64,000 nucleotides of DNA from Melaminivora jejuensis (GTDB taxonomy: Bacteria; Pseudomonadota; Gammaproteobacteria; Burkholderiales; Burkholderiaceae_C). Where the stretch lies: the NCBI RefSeq assembly GCF_017811175.1, contig NZ_JACWIJ010000002.1, positions 124,001-188,000 of the forward strand, given 5' to 3'. The notes beneath the pieces were generated by a model, which was given only the letters and a program-made list of their open reading frames with translations, was not told the origin of the DNA and did not search any database. Of the stretch, positions 25,549 through 34,914 are shown in pieces. The position numbers were made by a program, and so were the translations under genes. The first letter of the stretch is position 1. Every line of letters begins with the position of its first letter.

Positions 25549-27108
25549 TCAGGCCGGAACTACCTCAATCCCCCTGAACTCCCCACTCGCAATGCGCTTT
25601 TGCCACTCGGCCGGCCCGGTGATGTGCGCGCTGGTACCTCCTGCATCGACCGCCACCGTGACCGGCATGTCCACCACGTCGAATTCGTAGATGGCCTCCA
25701 TGCCCAGATCCTCGAAGCCGACCACGCGCGCCTGCTTGATGGCCTTGCTGACCAGGTAGGCCGCGCCGCCCACGGCCATGAGGTAGGCGCTGCGGTGGCG
25801 CTTGATGGCCTCAATCGCCACCGGACCGCGCTCGGCCTTGCCGATCATGGCGATCAGGCCGGTTTGCTCCAGCATCATGTCGGTGAACTTGTCCATGCGC
25901 GTGGCCGTGGTCGGGCCAGCCGGGCCGACCGCTTCATCCCCCACCGGATCGACCGGGCCGACGTAATAGATGACGCGGTTGGTGAAGTCCACCGGCAGTT
26001 TCTCGCCCCGCGCCAGCATGTCCTGGATGCGCTTGTGCGCGGCGTCGCGGCCCGTCAGCATCTTGCCGTTCAAGAGCAGTGTCTGGCCGGGCTTCCAGCT
26101 GGCGACTTCCTCGCGGGTCAGGGTGTTGAGATCGACGCGCTTGCTGGTCTCGGTGTTGGGTGCCCAGTCCACCTGCGGCCACAGGTCGATGCTGGGGGCC
26201 TCCAGATAGACCGGGCCGCTGCCGTCCATGACGAAATGCGCGTGCCGCGTGGCCGCGCAGTTGGGGATCATGGCCACGGGCTTGCTGGCGGCGTGCGTGG
26301 GGTACATCCTGATCTTCACGTCCAGCACGGTGGACAGGCCGCCCAGGCCCTGCGCGCCAATGCCCAGGGCGTTGACCTTCTCGTACAGCTCCAGGCGCCG
26401 CTCATCGACCTGGGTCAGCTTCTCGCCGCGCGCATTCCTGGCCTGCAGTTCGTGCATGTCCAGGTCGTCCATCAGGCTTTCCTTGGCCAGCAGCACGGCC
26501 TTTTCCGCCGTGCCGCCGATGCCGATGCCCAGCATCCCCGGCGGGCACCAGCCGGCGCCCATCTCGGGCACGGTCTTGAGCACCCAGTCCACCAGGCTGT
26601 CGCTGGGGTTCATCATGACCATCTTGGACTTGTTCTCGCTGCCGCCGCCCTTGGCCGCGACGGTGATGTCCAGCTTGTCGCCCGGCACCAGTTGAACGTT
26701 GATGACGGCGGGCGTGTTGTCGCGGGTGTTCTTGCGCGCAAAGTGCGGGTCGGCCACGACGCTGGCGCGCAGCGTATTGTCCGGGTGGTTGTAGCCGCGG
26801 CGCACGCCTTCGTTGATGGCGTCCTCCAGGCTCTGGTCGGCGGCAAAGCCCTCGAAGCGCACATCCATGCCCAGCTTCAGAAAGACGTTGACGATGCCCG
26901 TGTCCTGGCAGATCGGGCGGTGGCCGTAGGCGGCCATTTTGCTGTTGGTCAGGATTTGCGCCATCGCATCCTTGGCCGCCGGGGATTGCTCGCGCTCCCA
27001 GGCGCGCGCCAGGTGCTGGATGTAGTCTGCCGGGTGGTAGTAGCTGATGTATTGCAGCGCGCCGGCAATGGATTCGACCAGGTCGTGGTAGCGGATGGTG
27101 GTGGTCAT
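25549..27108 (-). CDS. fumA: Fumarate hydratase, class I ([4Fe-4S])
   Basis: Iron-sulfur fumarase converting fumarate to L-malate in the TCA cycle. It has 519 residues, a single-chain class I enzyme. The alpha-like part carries three probable cluster cysteines: Cys67 (RPICQDTG), Cys188 (GWCPPGMLG) and Cys284 (IPNCAATRH). The beta-like part starts near 330 and has GRDAAHKR and YYVGPVDP with the GPTTATRMD loop. The ATG at 27108 begins MTTTIRYHDLVESIAGALQY. It is divergent from fumC, so an oxygen-sensitive and an oxygen-stable enzyme for the same reaction share one control region of 249 bp. The exact paralogue (FumA or FumB) cannot be fixed from sequence. Confidence 0.95.
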   Translation of the reverse strand: MTTTIRYHDLVESIAGALQYISYYHPADYIQHLARAWEREQSPAAKDAMAQILTNSKMAAYGHRPICQDTGIVNVFLKLGMDVRFEGFAADQSLEDAINEGVRRGYNHPDNTLRASVVADPHFARKNTRDNTPAVINVQLVPGDKLDITVAAKGGGSENKSKMVMMNPSDSLVDWVLKTVPEMGAGWCPPGMLGIGIGGTAEKAVLLAKESLMDDLDMHELQARNARGEKLTQVDERRLELYEKVNALGIGAQGLGGLSTVLDVKIRMYPTHAASKPVAMIPNCAATRHAHFVMDGSGPVYLEAPSIDLWPQVDWAPNTETSKRVDLNTLTREEVASWKPGQTLLLNGKMLTGRDAAHKRIQDMLARGEKLPVDFTNRVIYYVGPVDPVGDEAVGPAGPTTATRMDKFTDMMLEQTGLIAMIGKAERGPVAIEAIKRHRSAYLMAVGGAAYLVSKAIKQARVVGFEDLGMEAIYEFDVVDMPVTVAVDAGGTSAHITGPAEWQKRIASGEFRGIEVVPA

Positions 27109-27137
27109 GGCCTCGGTAAGTCCTTGTGCTTGGTGGT

Positions 27138-27157
27138 ACGTGGATGACACGTGGATG
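27138..27157. repeat. 11-bp tandem direct repeat in the fumA-fumC intergenic region
   Basis: ACGTGGATG occurs at 27138-27146 and again at 27149-27157, an 11-bp period or about one helical turn, within TACGTGGATGACACGTGGAT. It is 30 bp upstream of the class I fumarase start. A regulator-binding site is possible but unproven. Confidence 0.4.
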
Positions 27158-27357
27158 AGGTGTAACAAAAATGCCTGCAGGATTATCCCCATCCGACCTT
27201 GCGCGGGGCTGGCGAGGCTGCCTGCGCTGCGGGCGCCGGCACCGGCACTGCGGACACATTCGCGGCCCTGGCCGACTGCACGGCAGCCCGGCCTTGCGCT
27301 GAAATGCCAGGGTCTGGCCGTGCCACCACCGTTTTTTTGCAAGGAGTTTTCTGCGCC

Positions 27358-28770
27358 ATGAATCAGCACCATTCCGATAGCCCATCCGCCACGCGCACCG
27401 AGCGCGACACCTTCGGCCCTATCGAGGTGCCGGCCAATCGCCTGTGGGGCGCGCAGACCCAGCGCTCGCTGCTGAACTTCGACATCTCCGGCGAGCAGCA
27501 GCCGCCCGAGCTGATCCGCGCGCTGGTGCAGGTCAAGCGTGCCTCGGCCAAGGTCAACCACGACCTGGGCCTGCTGCAGGATGACCGCACGCGCGCCATC
27601 CTGGCTGCTGCCGACGAGGTGCTCGATGGCCGGCACGACGGCGAGTTTCCGCTGGTGGTCTGGCAGACCGGCTCGGGCACGCAGACCAATATGAACGTCA
27701 ACGAGGTGCTGGCCAACCGCGCCAGCGAGATCCTGGGCGGCGCGCGCGGCGAGGGCCGGCTGGTGCACCCCAACGACGACGTGAACAAGAGCCAGTCGAG
27801 CAACGACGTCTTCCCCACGGCCATGCACGTGTCGGCGGTGCTGGCCATCGTGCATCGGCTGCTGCCGGCGCTGGACGAGCTACGCGGCACGCTGCAGGAA
27901 AAATCACGCCAGTTCGCCGACGTGGTCAAGATCGGCCGCACGCACCTGCAGGATGCGACGCCCTTGACGCTGGGGCAGGAGATCTCCGGCTGGGTGGCGC
28001 AGCTGCACCACGGCGAGGCCCATGTGCGTGCGGCGCTGCCGCATCTGTACGAGCTGGCGCTGGGCGGCACGGCCGTGGGCACGGGCCTGAATGCGCCGGC
28101 AGGTTATGCCGAGGCGGTGGCGCAGGAAATCGCTCGCCTGACCGGCCAGCCCTTCGTCACCGCGCCCAGCAAGTTCGAGGCGCTGGCCAGTTGCGACGCA
28201 CTGGTCGCGGCGCATGGCGCGCTGAAAACCCTGGCGGCCAGCCTGATGAAGATCGCCAACGACGTGCGCTGGCTGGCCAGCGGGCCCAGGAGCGGCATCG
28301 GCGAGATCAGCATCCCGGAAAACGAGCCCGGCTCGTCCATCATGCCGGGCAAAGTGAATCCGACGCAGTGCGAGGCGCTGACCATGCTGTGCGCGCAGGT
28401 CATGGGCAACGACGTGGCCATCAACATCGGCGGCGCCAGCGGCAACTTCGAGCTGAACGTGTTCCGGCCCATGGTCAGCTACAACTTCCTGCAGAGCGTG
28501 CGCCTGCTGGCCGATGGCATGGTCAGCTTCAACGACCATTGCGCCGTGGGCATTGAGCCGCAGCGCGAGCGCATTGCCGAGCTGCTGGATCGCTCGCTGA
28601 TGCTGGTCACGGCGCTCAACACCCACATCGGCTACGACAAGGCCGCCGAGATCGCCAAGAAGGCGCACCGCGAAGGCACGACGCTACGCGCGGCGGCCCT
28701 CGCCCTGGGCCATGTCACCGAAGCGCAGTTCGATGAATGGGTCGTGCCGGGCAAGATGGTGGGCGGCTGA
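27358..28770 (+). CDS. fumC: Fumarate hydratase, class II
   Basis: Iron-independent, oxygen-stable fumarase. It has 470 residues (E. coli FumC has 467). Family signatures include the [10 protein letters not shown] region, [36 protein letters not shown] and the superfamily loop [17 protein letters not shown] with the catalytic serine. The ATG at 27358 is supported by AAGGAG at 27341-27346. An open frame extends upstream from 27199, but its Ala/Gly-rich translation is not protein-like for this family. It is divergent from the class I enzyme; in other bacteria SoxRS or iron status shifts use toward this type. A dispersed repeat copy lies just downstream. Confidence 0.96.
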   Translation: MNQHHSDSPSATRTERDTFGPIEVPANRLWGAQTQRSLLNFDISGEQQPPELIRALVQVKRASAKVNHDLGLLQDDRTRAILAAADEVLDGRHDGEFPLVVWQTGSGTQTNMNVNEVLANRASEILGGARGEGRLVHPNDDVNKSQSSNDVFPTAMHVSAVLAIVHRLLPALDELRGTLQEKSRQFADVVKIGRTHLQDATPLTLGQEISGWVAQLHHGEAHVRAALPHLYELALGGTAVGTGLNAPAGYAEAVAQEIARLTGQPFVTAPSKFEALASCDALVAAHGALKTLAASLMKIANDVRWLASGPRSGIGEISIPENEPGSSIMPGKVNPTQCEALTMLCAQVMGNDVAINIGGASGNFELNVFRPMVSYNFLQSVRLLADGMVSFNDHCAVGIEPQRERIAELLDRSLMLVTALNTHIGYDKAAEIAKKAHREGTTLRAAALALGHVTEAQFDEWVVPGKMVGG

Positions 28771-28790
28771 GGTGGGTGCCACGCTTGAAA

Positions 28791-28851
28791 ATAATGGTGT
28801 TTTTGGCCTCCAGGCCTTGCCAGACAAGCGATGGCAGCTATCAAAACAGAA
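28791..28851 (-). repeat. Dispersed repeat copy downstream of fumC
   Basis: On the minus strand TTTTGATAGCTGCCATCGCT, then TGTCTGGCAAGGCCTGGAGG and CCAAAAACACC. It follows the fumC stop by 20 bp. Confidence 0.7.
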
Positions 28852-28891
28852 GTTGAATTCCGGGGTGGTGATGAGCGTTGCGCTTGGGCTG

Positions 28892-28937
28892 CCCCCTCAC
28901 CCCAGCCCTCTCCCCCTGAGGGGGAGAGGGGGTGAAG
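28892..28937. repeat. CCCTCTCCC palindromic hairpin downstream of proX (first copy)
   Basis: CTCACCCCAGCCCTCTCCCC pairs with GGGGGAGAGGGGGTGAAG, forming a strong GC hairpin right after the distal proX stop (28953). It may act as a terminator or mRNA-stabilising REP-type element. Confidence 0.65.
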
Positions 28938-28952
28938 AGAGGCTCGCCGGGC

Positions 28953-30008
28953 TTAGTTCGCCGCAGCGCGCGCCTGCTGCAGCCAGCCGTCGAAGGTCTT
29001 CTGGTGCGCGCGGATCCAGGCGTCGGCGTGGCGCTCGATGTCGGCGGCGCTCTTCTCGCCCTGGTGGATCAGGCGGTTTTGCGCGCTGATGTCGGCCAGC
29101 GGGATCTGCATGACCTCGAACAGCTTGCCGGCAGCCGGGTTCTTCGCCACCCACTCCTTGTTGGCGACGATGTACTCGTTGTTCAGCGGAAAGCCGTAGT
29201 TCCTGCCGTTGGGCAGCTTGGTGTCGGTGCCGGCCTGCACGCCAGGCATGGCCGAGTAGGGCACCTGCAGCCACACGACATCCTTGCCGGTTTTCAGCAC
29301 GTTGCTCAGCCAGTGCGGCGTCCAGGCGTAGAACAGCACCGGCTTGCCCGATTCATAGCGCGCCAGCGTCTCGGTGATCAGCGCCGGGTAGTTGCCCTGC
29401 ACGTAGTTGACCGTGCCGCGCAGGCCGTAGGTGTCCAGATGGTGCTCGACCACCGCCTCGCCGCCCCAGCCGGCATTCGGCCCGACCAGGTCGGCGCGGC
29501 CATCGCCGCTCATGTCGAACAGCTTGGCCAGCTTCGGGTCTTTGAGCTGGTCGATGTGCGTGATGTTGTATTGATCGGCGGTCTTCTTGTCGATCATGTA
29601 GCCCTGCGCGGCGCCGGCGGAATACACGCCCTTGCGCGAGAGCCTGGCGTCGCCGCCGGCGGCCTTGTAGAACTCGGAGTGGTGCGGGTTCCAGTGGTTG
29701 GCGATCAGCGTGGCGTCGCCGCTGGCCACGGCCATGTGCGCCAGCGGGTATTCGACTTCCTTGTACGGCGCCACGTCATAGCCCAGCGCCTGCAGCGCGC
29801 GCATGGCGACCACGGTCTGGAAGGATTCTTCGGCCAGCGAGCTCTTGAGGATGGTCACCTTGACGCCCTGGCCGGGCTGGGCGGCAGGTGCGGTGTTGGC
29901 CAGGGCCGGGCCGGCGGCTGCCGCCGCCAGCGAAAAGGCGGCCAGCGCTGCGCTGCGGCGCAGCAGGGAAGAGAGGGAAAAGAGAGAGGTTTGCTGGATG
30001 GTGTGCAT
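28953..30008 (-). CDS. proX: Betaine/proline-type ABC transporter substrate-binding protein (distal copy)
   Basis: A periplasmic ligand-binding subunit of a quaternary-amine importer. It has 351 residues with a signal peptide (about 1-38, ending ALAN). The ProX/OpuAC-type fold has VTILKSSLAEESFQTVVAMR, NHWNPHHSEF and DIERHADAWIRAHQKTF near the end, and aromatic residues typical of a betaine box (YAWTPHWL, FYAW). It is a paralogue of the gene just upstream (about half of the residues are shared), so two binding proteins feed one permease. They may differ in ligand range. It is the last gene of the proVWXX operon. The exact ligand (glycine betaine, proline, choline or carnitine) cannot be read from sequence. 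Confidence 0.88.
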   Translation of the reverse strand: MHTIQQTSLFSLSSLLRRSAALAAFSLAAAAAGPALANTAPAAQPGQGVKVTILKSSLAEESFQTVVAMRALQALGYDVAPYKEVEYPLAHMAVASGDATLIANHWNPHHSEFYKAAGGDARLSRKGVYSAGAAQGYMIDKKTADQYNITHIDQLKDPKLAKLFDMSGDGRADLVGPNAGWGGEAVVEHHLDTYGLRGTVNYVQGNYPALITETLARYESGKPVLFYAWTPHWLSNVLKTGKDVVWLQVPYSAMPGVQAGTDTKLPNGRNYGFPLNNEYIVANKEWVAKNPAAGKLFEVMQIPLADISAQNRLIHQGEKSAADIERHADAWIRAHQKTFDGWLQQARAAAN

Positions 30009-30076
30009 GTGTCTTTCTGAAGTGGATGAAGCGTGTGCAATGGTTTTGATAGCGCGCCACGCTTGATGGGAGCCGG

Positions 30077-30112
30077 TGTCAGCCCCCTCTCCCGCGTGCG
30101 GGAGAAGGAGTG
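30077..30112. repeat. CCCTCTCCC palindromic hairpin between the two proX genes
   Basis: CCTCTCCCGC, loop GT, GCGGGAGAAGG, ending in GTGAAG as in the copy at 28892. It occupies the gap between the two proX genes. Confidence 0.6.
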
Positions 30113-30135
30113 AAGAGCGCGGAGCGTGCGAAGGT

Positions 30136-31173
30136 TTATTTCGCCGCCGCGCGCGCCTGCGCCAGCCAGCCGTCGAAGGTCTGCTGGTGCGCGCGGATCC
30201 AGCCGTTCACGTGCCGCTCGATGTCGGCGGGCTTGTTCTGGCCCTGGCTCATCATGTGGTTTTGCGCGTTGATGTCGGCCACAGGCAGCTGCATGACCTC
30301 AAACAGCTTGGCAGCGGCCGGGTTGGCCTCGGCCCAGGCCTTGTTGGCCAGGATTTGCTGGTTGTTCACCACGAAGCCATAGTTCTTGCCATTGGGCAGC
30401 TTGGTGTCCAGGCCCTTTTGCTCGCCGGGCAGCGAGGAAAACGGCACCTCCAGCCACACGACATCCTTGCCGGGCTTGAGCTCGTTGCTCACCCAGTAGG
30501 GCGTCCAGGTGTAGTACAGCACCGGCTTGCCTTCGCGAAAGCGCGTGATGGTGTCGGCGATCAGCGCCGAGTACGAACCCTGGTTGTGCGTCACCGTGCC
30601 GCGCAGGCCGTAGGCGTCCAGGTGGTGCTCGATCACGCCCTCGCAGCCCCAGCCGGGGTTGCAGCCGGTGAGATCCGCCTTGCCGTCGCCGTTTGTGTCG
30701 AACAGCTTGGCGATCTCGGGTTTTTTCAGCTGCTCGATGTTGGTGATCTTGTGCTGGTCGGCAGTCTTCTTGTCGATCAGGTAGCCCTGTGCGGCGTTGC
30801 CCGAGAAGATGCCCTTGCGGTACAGCTTGGCCTCGCCGCCGGCGTTCTTGTAGTAGTCGGCGTGCAGCGGGTTCCAGTGATCAGCCAGAAACGTGGCGTC
30901 GCCATTGGCAATGGCGATGTGCGCTGTCGGGTACTCGACTTCCTTGATGGGCTTGACGTCGTAGCCCAGCTGCTCCAGGCCCTTCATGACCAGCAGTGTC
31001 TGGAAGGTTTCCTCGGCAATCGAGCTCTTGAGCGGCTGCACGCTGACGCCCTTGCCGGGCTGGTCGGCGGCAAAGGCGCTGCCGGCAAGGGCCAGCGCCA
31101 GGCCGGCAGCCACGGTGGACAGGCGGGTGCGCAGGGTATGCACAGGCGCGGGGGGCAGGGTGGTGGTTGTCAT
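30136..31173 (-). CDS. proX: Betaine/proline-type ABC transporter substrate-binding protein (proximal copy)
   Basis: The second periplasmic binding protein, with 345 residues. The signal peptide is about 1-35, ending SAFAAD. It is collinear with the downstream paralogue: [67 protein letters not shown] and [19 protein letters not shown]. It carries an extra cysteine pair ([10 protein letters not shown]) where the other copy has PNAGWGGEA, possibly a disulfide. The ATG at 31173 opens the signal peptide. The open frame continues upstream through the hairpin region, but that stretch is not protein-like. Confidence 0.88.
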   Translation of the reverse strand: MTTTTLPPAPVHTLRTRLSTVAAGLALALAGSAFAADQPGKGVSVQPLKSSIAEETFQTLLVMKGLEQLGYDVKPIKEVEYPTAHIAIANGDATFLADHWNPLHADYYKNAGGEAKLYRKGIFSGNAAQGYLIDKKTADQHKITNIEQLKKPEIAKLFDTNGDGKADLTGCNPGWGCEGVIEHHLDAYGLRGTVTHNQGSYSALIADTITRFREGKPVLYYTWTPYWVSNELKPGKDVVWLEVPFSSLPGEQKGLDTKLPNGKNYGFVVNNQQILANKAWAEANPAAAKLFEVMQLPVADINAQNHMMSQGQNKPADIERHVNGWIRAHQQTFDGWLAQARAAAK

Positions 31174-31215
31174 CCTTGGGATTTCCTTTCGTGGGTGGGA
31201 TAAATGATTTGCCGG

Positions 31216-31378
31216 GGGTTCGGCTCCCCCTCTGGAGGGGGGGCGATTTCGCTCCCTCCCTCTCTGGGGGAGGGTTGGGGTGGGGGCCAGCGACGGTGGC
31301 TGCACGACACGGCGCGCCAGAGCCAGCCGGCCCCCATCCCAGCCTTCCCCCACAGGGGGAAGGAGCAAGGGCAGGGGG
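31216..31378. repeat. CCCTCTCCC-type palindromic repeats between proW and proX
   Basis: Two adjacent hairpins: CCCCCTCTGGAGGGGGGGCG with CTCCCTCCCTCTCTGGGGGA (31228-31280), and CAGCCTTCCCCCACAGGGGG with AAGGAGCAAGG (31337-31372). Together with the copies at 28892 and 30077, such hairpins sit at each junction around the proX genes. Confidence 0.55.
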
Positions 31379-32785
31379 TCAGACCGCTGGCTGGCGGCCC
31401 ATGGCGGGCAGGTCGGACGTGGCTGGCTTGCCGGCTGGGGCCTGGGGCGCGGCGGCGGCAGCGGGCGTGGCCGGCTGGGCGGCGGCCTGCGCCGGGGCGG
31501 TTGCCGGGCGCTGGCGCAGAGTGCGCGTCAGCAGCCCAGCAGGGCCGGTGTGCCACCAGCGCTCGCCGCCACGGCGCGGCTCGCCCATGGCCTGGGTCAG
31601 CCGATCCAGCACGATGGCCAGCAGCACGATGCCCAGGCCGCCCACGGTGGCCAGGCCCATGTCCAGGCGGCCAATGCCGCGCAGCACCATCTGGCCCAGG
31701 CCGCCCACGGCGATCATGGAGGCAATGACCACCATGGACAGCGAGAGCATCAGCGCCTGGTTGATGCCGGCCATGATGCTGGGCATGGCCAGCGGCAGCT
31801 GCACCTTCCACAGCAGCTGCCAGGGCGAGGCGCCATAGGCGCGGCTGGCCTCGATCAAATCTGGGCGCACCTGGCGGATGCCCAGGTTGGTGAGGCGAAT
31901 GAGCGGAGGCAGGGCAAAGACAATGGTCACGATCACTCCCGGCACGTTGCCGATGCCGAACAGCATGACCACCGGCACCAGATAGACGAAGGCCGGCGTG
32001 GTCTGCATGGCGTCCAGCAGCGGGCGGGTGATGCGCTGGGCGCGGTCGCTGGCGGCCAGCAGCACGCCGGCGGGCAGGCCAAGCAGCACGCAAAACAGCA
32101 GCGAGGTCAGCACCAGCGCCAGGGTGACCATGGCGTCGGGCCAGATGCCCAGCAGCATGACCAGCGCCAGCGATACCGCTGTGCCAATGGCCATGGCGCG
32201 GCCGGCGAACTGCCAGGCCAGCAGGGCGGCCAGCACGATCATGGCCGGCGTGGGCACGACCAGCAGGGCGTCGGTCACGCCGGTCAGCGTGGCGTCGATG
32301 GGTGCGCGCACGGCCTGGAAGAACGGGCGGAAGTTCTCCACCACCCAATGCAGGCCGTCGTTGATCCAGCCCTGGATGGGCAGGCCGTCGTTCTGGATCT
32401 GCTGCCACAGCGCGGCCAGACCGCCAGTGCTGCCGTCAGCGGTGCTGCTGGCCTGGGCGGCGCTGTCCAGCCAATCGGCGCCGGCTGCCGGGTCGGCGGC
32501 GCTGGCGGCAGCGTCGCCGCCGCCCCAGGGGTCGCCGGCAGGGGCATCGGCAGCCGTGCCGGCGGCGTCGCCACTCCATGGGTCGCTGGCCGTGGCCTGG
32601 GCGTTGCCGCTCCACGGGTCGGACGGGGCGGCGGTGCCGGCGGCTGCGCCATCGCTCCAGGGGGCGGCAGCAGCGGCGGCGGGCTGCTCCAGGGGCGCTG
32701 CGGCGGACGTTGCCTCGCCCGTCCAGGGGTTGCCGTCAGGGCGTTCAGGAATGTCGCTCAGGGTCTGGGCTTGGGCTTGTTGCAT
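31379..32785 (-). CDS. proW: Betaine/proline-type ABC transporter permease with long N-terminal tail
   Basis: The inner-membrane permease of the importer. It has 468 residues. The membrane part (about 165-430) has the permease loop with [20 protein letters not shown]. The first ~120 residues form an unusual low-complexity Ala/Gly/Asp tail with five PW motifs: NPW (19), APW (41), DPW (56), DPW (68) and DPW (85), several followed by SG(N/D)A. E. coli ProW also has a long hydrophilic N-terminal tail with a couple of PW/AW motifs, but here it looks expanded by internal duplication. A second tail of about 40 residues (Pro/Ala-rich) ends the protein. It follows proV by 21 bp. Confidence 0.9.
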   Translation of the reverse strand: MQQAQAQTLSDIPERPDGNPWTGEATSAAAPLEQPAAAAAAPWSDGAAAGTAAPSDPWSGNAQATASDPWSGDAAGTAADAPAGDPWGGGDAAASAADPAAGADWLDSAAQASSTADGSTGGLAALWQQIQNDGLPIQGWINDGLHWVVENFRPFFQAVRAPIDATLTGVTDALLVVPTPAMIVLAALLAWQFAGRAMAIGTAVSLALVMLLGIWPDAMVTLALVLTSLLFCVLLGLPAGVLLAASDRAQRITRPLLDAMQTTPAFVYLVPVVMLFGIGNVPGVIVTIVFALPPLIRLTNLGIRQVRPDLIEASRAYGASPWQLLWKVQLPLAMPSIMAGINQALMLSLSMVVIASMIAVGGLGQMVLRGIGRLDMGLATVGGLGIVLLAIVLDRLTQAMGEPRRGGERWWHTGPAGLLTRTLRQRPATAPAQAAAQPATPAAAAAPQAPAGKPATSDLPAMGRQPAV

Positions 32786-32806
32786 GTTCTTTTCTCCTCC
32801 TCGGGG

Positions 32807-34102
32807 TCAATGCGCGGCCAGCGTCGGGGCCACGGGGCTGGCGGCCTGCGGGAAATGCGGGTTCAGGTGCAGCGGGGCGCGCTCCTCCTGCTGCGGCGGC
32901 AGGGGCGGCGTGTCGCGATCCAGGAAGCGCATCAGGCCGGTGCGGCTGACCACGCCCAGGTAACGCCCGGCCTCATCGACCACCGGCAGCGGGCATGGCG
33001 CGCTGGACAGCGGCCCATACAGGTCGGCCACCGGCGTGGCGGCCTCGATGGCCGGGGCGTCGCCCAGGAAGGCGTGGCGCAGGCCCAGCGGCCCCTGGTG
33101 GCCGTGCAGCGCCTGGCGCAGCGACTGCGAGGACACCACGCCCAGAAAGCGCTGGTCGCTGGTCAGCACATAGGCGTGCTCGCGATCCGAGTCCTCCAGG
33201 ATGCGCAGCGTGGCGCGGCAGCCCCGGTCGGACTGCGCCGAGACCACGGTGAGCGCCTGGCGCGCGATGTCGGCGGCCTTGAATACGGCGGCGGCATCCA
33301 CCCCGCGCACAAAGCTGCGCACGTAGTCGTTGGCCGGGCAGCGCAGGATCTCGTCGGGCGTGCCGACCTGCACCACCTGGCCGTCCTTCATGATGGCGAT
33401 GCGGTCGCCGATGCGCATGGCCTCGTCCAGGTCGTGCGAGATGAAGACGATGGTGCGCCGCTGCTTTTCCTGCAGGCGCAGCAGCTCGGACTGCATTTCG
33501 GTGCGGATGATGGGGTCGAGCGCGGAGAACGCCTCGTCCATCAGCAAGATGGCCGGATCGGACGCCAGCGCCCGCGCCAGGCCGACGCGCTGCTGCATCC
33601 CGCCCGAGAGCTCATCCGGATAGCTCGCGCCCCAGCCGGCCAGGCCGACCTGGGCCAGCGCCTGCTCGGCCGCCTGCTGGCGCTCCTGGCGGCCCACGCC
33701 GGCCAGCTCCAGGCCGAAGGCGGTGTTGTCCAGCACCGTGAGGTGGGGCATCAGCGCGAACGACTGGAACACCATGGAGATGTCCTTGCGCCGCAGCGCG
33801 CGCAGGGCCGGCTCGCTGAGCTGCCCGATGTCCTGGCCATCGACCATGATGCGCCCGCTGGTGGGCGCGATCAGGCGGTTGAGCATCCGCACCAGGGTCG
33901 ATTTGCCCGAGCCGGACAGGCCCATGACGACGAAGATCTCGCCGGCCTCGATGGTGAACGTGGCGTCGAAGACGCCGATGGACTGGCCGGTGCGCTCCAG
34001 GATGTCCTGCTTGGACGCGCCCTGGCGCACCAGCTCCAGCGCCTGCTGGGGTTGCTCGCCAAAGACCTTGAAGACGTGGTCGATGATGATTTGCTTGGCC
34101 AT
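32807..34102 (-). CDS. proV: Betaine/proline-type ABC transporter ATP-binding protein
   Basis: The ATPase of the quaternary-amine importer, with 431 residues. Walker [10 protein letters not shown] is at 61-69, with the Q-loop after it and [15 protein letters not shown] near 170. Walker B reads [15 protein letters not shown]-terminal pair of CBS-like repeats (about 290-415, including [16 protein letters not shown] and [16 protein letters not shown]) is the usual osmosensing/regulatory module of ProV/OpuA. It is first in the operon (proV, proW, proX, proX). Its promoter lies in the 812-bp gap shared with acs. The length fits ProV (400 in E. coli). Confidence 0.94.
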   Translation of the reverse strand: MAKQIIIDHVFKVFGEQPQQALELVRQGASKQDILERTGQSIGVFDATFTIEAGEIFVVMGLSGSGKSTLVRMLNRLIAPTSGRIMVDGQDIGQLSEPALRALRRKDISMVFQSFALMPHLTVLDNTAFGLELAGVGRQERQQAAEQALAQVGLAGWGASYPDELSGGMQQRVGLARALASDPAILLMDEAFSALDPIIRTEMQSELLRLQEKQRRTIVFISHDLDEAMRIGDRIAIMKDGQVVQVGTPDEILRCPANDYVRSFVRGVDAAAVFKAADIARQALTVVSAQSDRGCRATLRILEDSDREHAYVLTSDQRFLGVVSSQSLRQALHGHQGPLGLRHAFLGDAPAIEAATPVADLYGPLSSAPCPLPVVDEAGRYLGVVSRTGLMRFLDRDTPPLPPQQEERAPLHLNPHFPQAASPVAPTLAAH

Positions 34103-34914
34103 GAATGGATTTCCTCCCTCTTGTCACTCGAATCGAGTCGAACGGATGCCAAACCCCGCCAGCGCTCTGAGAGAGAGCCGCAGGGACTGCGAAGGCCGAA
34201 GCAAGGCAGACTGGGCAACCAAGAACCCTGATGCGCCGGAACCACGATGGCGGCGCGCACCGCAGGCGGTGGGCGCAGCAGACGAATGCCGGAGAGCGGA
34301 CACGGGAAGAACAGACAACCAGTGACCTGGTCGGCCCGAATGGCACGCGAAGCAGTACGCAAGGGCCTGTATGGCAAGCAGGACGCGCGTGGCAAAAGAG
34401 GCCGGGCTGGGGACTTTTGCTCAAACAGCGCGGGTGCGGTGCGCTGCGCAGGAGCAACGGCATCGACACCAGGGGGGCATCAGGGCCGAGTCTTCGGCCT
34501 GGACGCCGGGCGCTGCCTCATCGCTGTCGTATGAGAAAACGCGCCGCCGCCGTGAACAACAACCTTTGGTTCAGCACTCGGAAATGGGCTGCCCAAAGAT
34601 CGATTACCTGCATGGCAGGTTGTAAAACATCGATCTAGTATATTGATTGCCTATGTTTGAGTCAAAACAAAGGTTATCAAATGTGTGTTAGCAAGCGAGT
34701 TGTTTCGGTTGCAGTTTTTTCTGTTTTGATAGCTGCCTGCGCTTGCCTGCAAAGGGTTTGGAGCCGATTTGACCAAAAACCGGCCTACCGGCGCAGAGCG
34801 TCCCGCCTGGCCGCGTCCGGGCGCAGGGGCCGCGTCAGTGGGTTGTAAGTCCCGCAGATGACATTTGCACGCCGAAATTTCTACTGTTCCGTCCGTCTTG
34901 CAGGAGACAAATCC
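34103..34914. other. Long intergenic region between proV and acs
   Basis: An 812-bp divergent region. It must hold the proV (minus) and acs (plus) promoters. It contains one copy of the dispersed repeat (34720-34774) and an A/T-rich stretch at about 34615-34685 (GTTGTAAAACATCGATCTAG, TATATTGATTG) with paired ATCGAT motifs, a plausible promoter/regulator zone. Several short Arg-rich open frames cross it, but none has a ribosome site or protein-like composition, so I call no gene here. The length is unusual for this compact genome. Confidence 0.5.
34720..34774 (+). repeat. Dispersed repeat copy upstream of acs
   Basis: CTGTTTTGATAGCTGCCTGC, then GCTTGCCTGCAAAGGGTTTG and GAGCCGATTTGACC. A full-length copy near the consensus. 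Confidence 0.75.

Noticed and set aside
27199..27357. Upstream extension of fumC to 27199
   Set aside because: The extra ~53 residues are Ala/Gly/Thr-rich, not family-like, and lack a ribosome site; AAGGAG supports the ATG at 27358.
28892..28937. CRISPR-like appearance of the CCCTCTCCC palindromes
   Set aside because: Copies are few, unequal in sequence, about 1.2 kb apart and separated by genes; there is no spacer structure and no cas gene.
34231..34638. Short open frames in the proV-acs gap
   Set aside because: Arg-rich, no ribosome site, overlapping in several frames, no recognisable motif.
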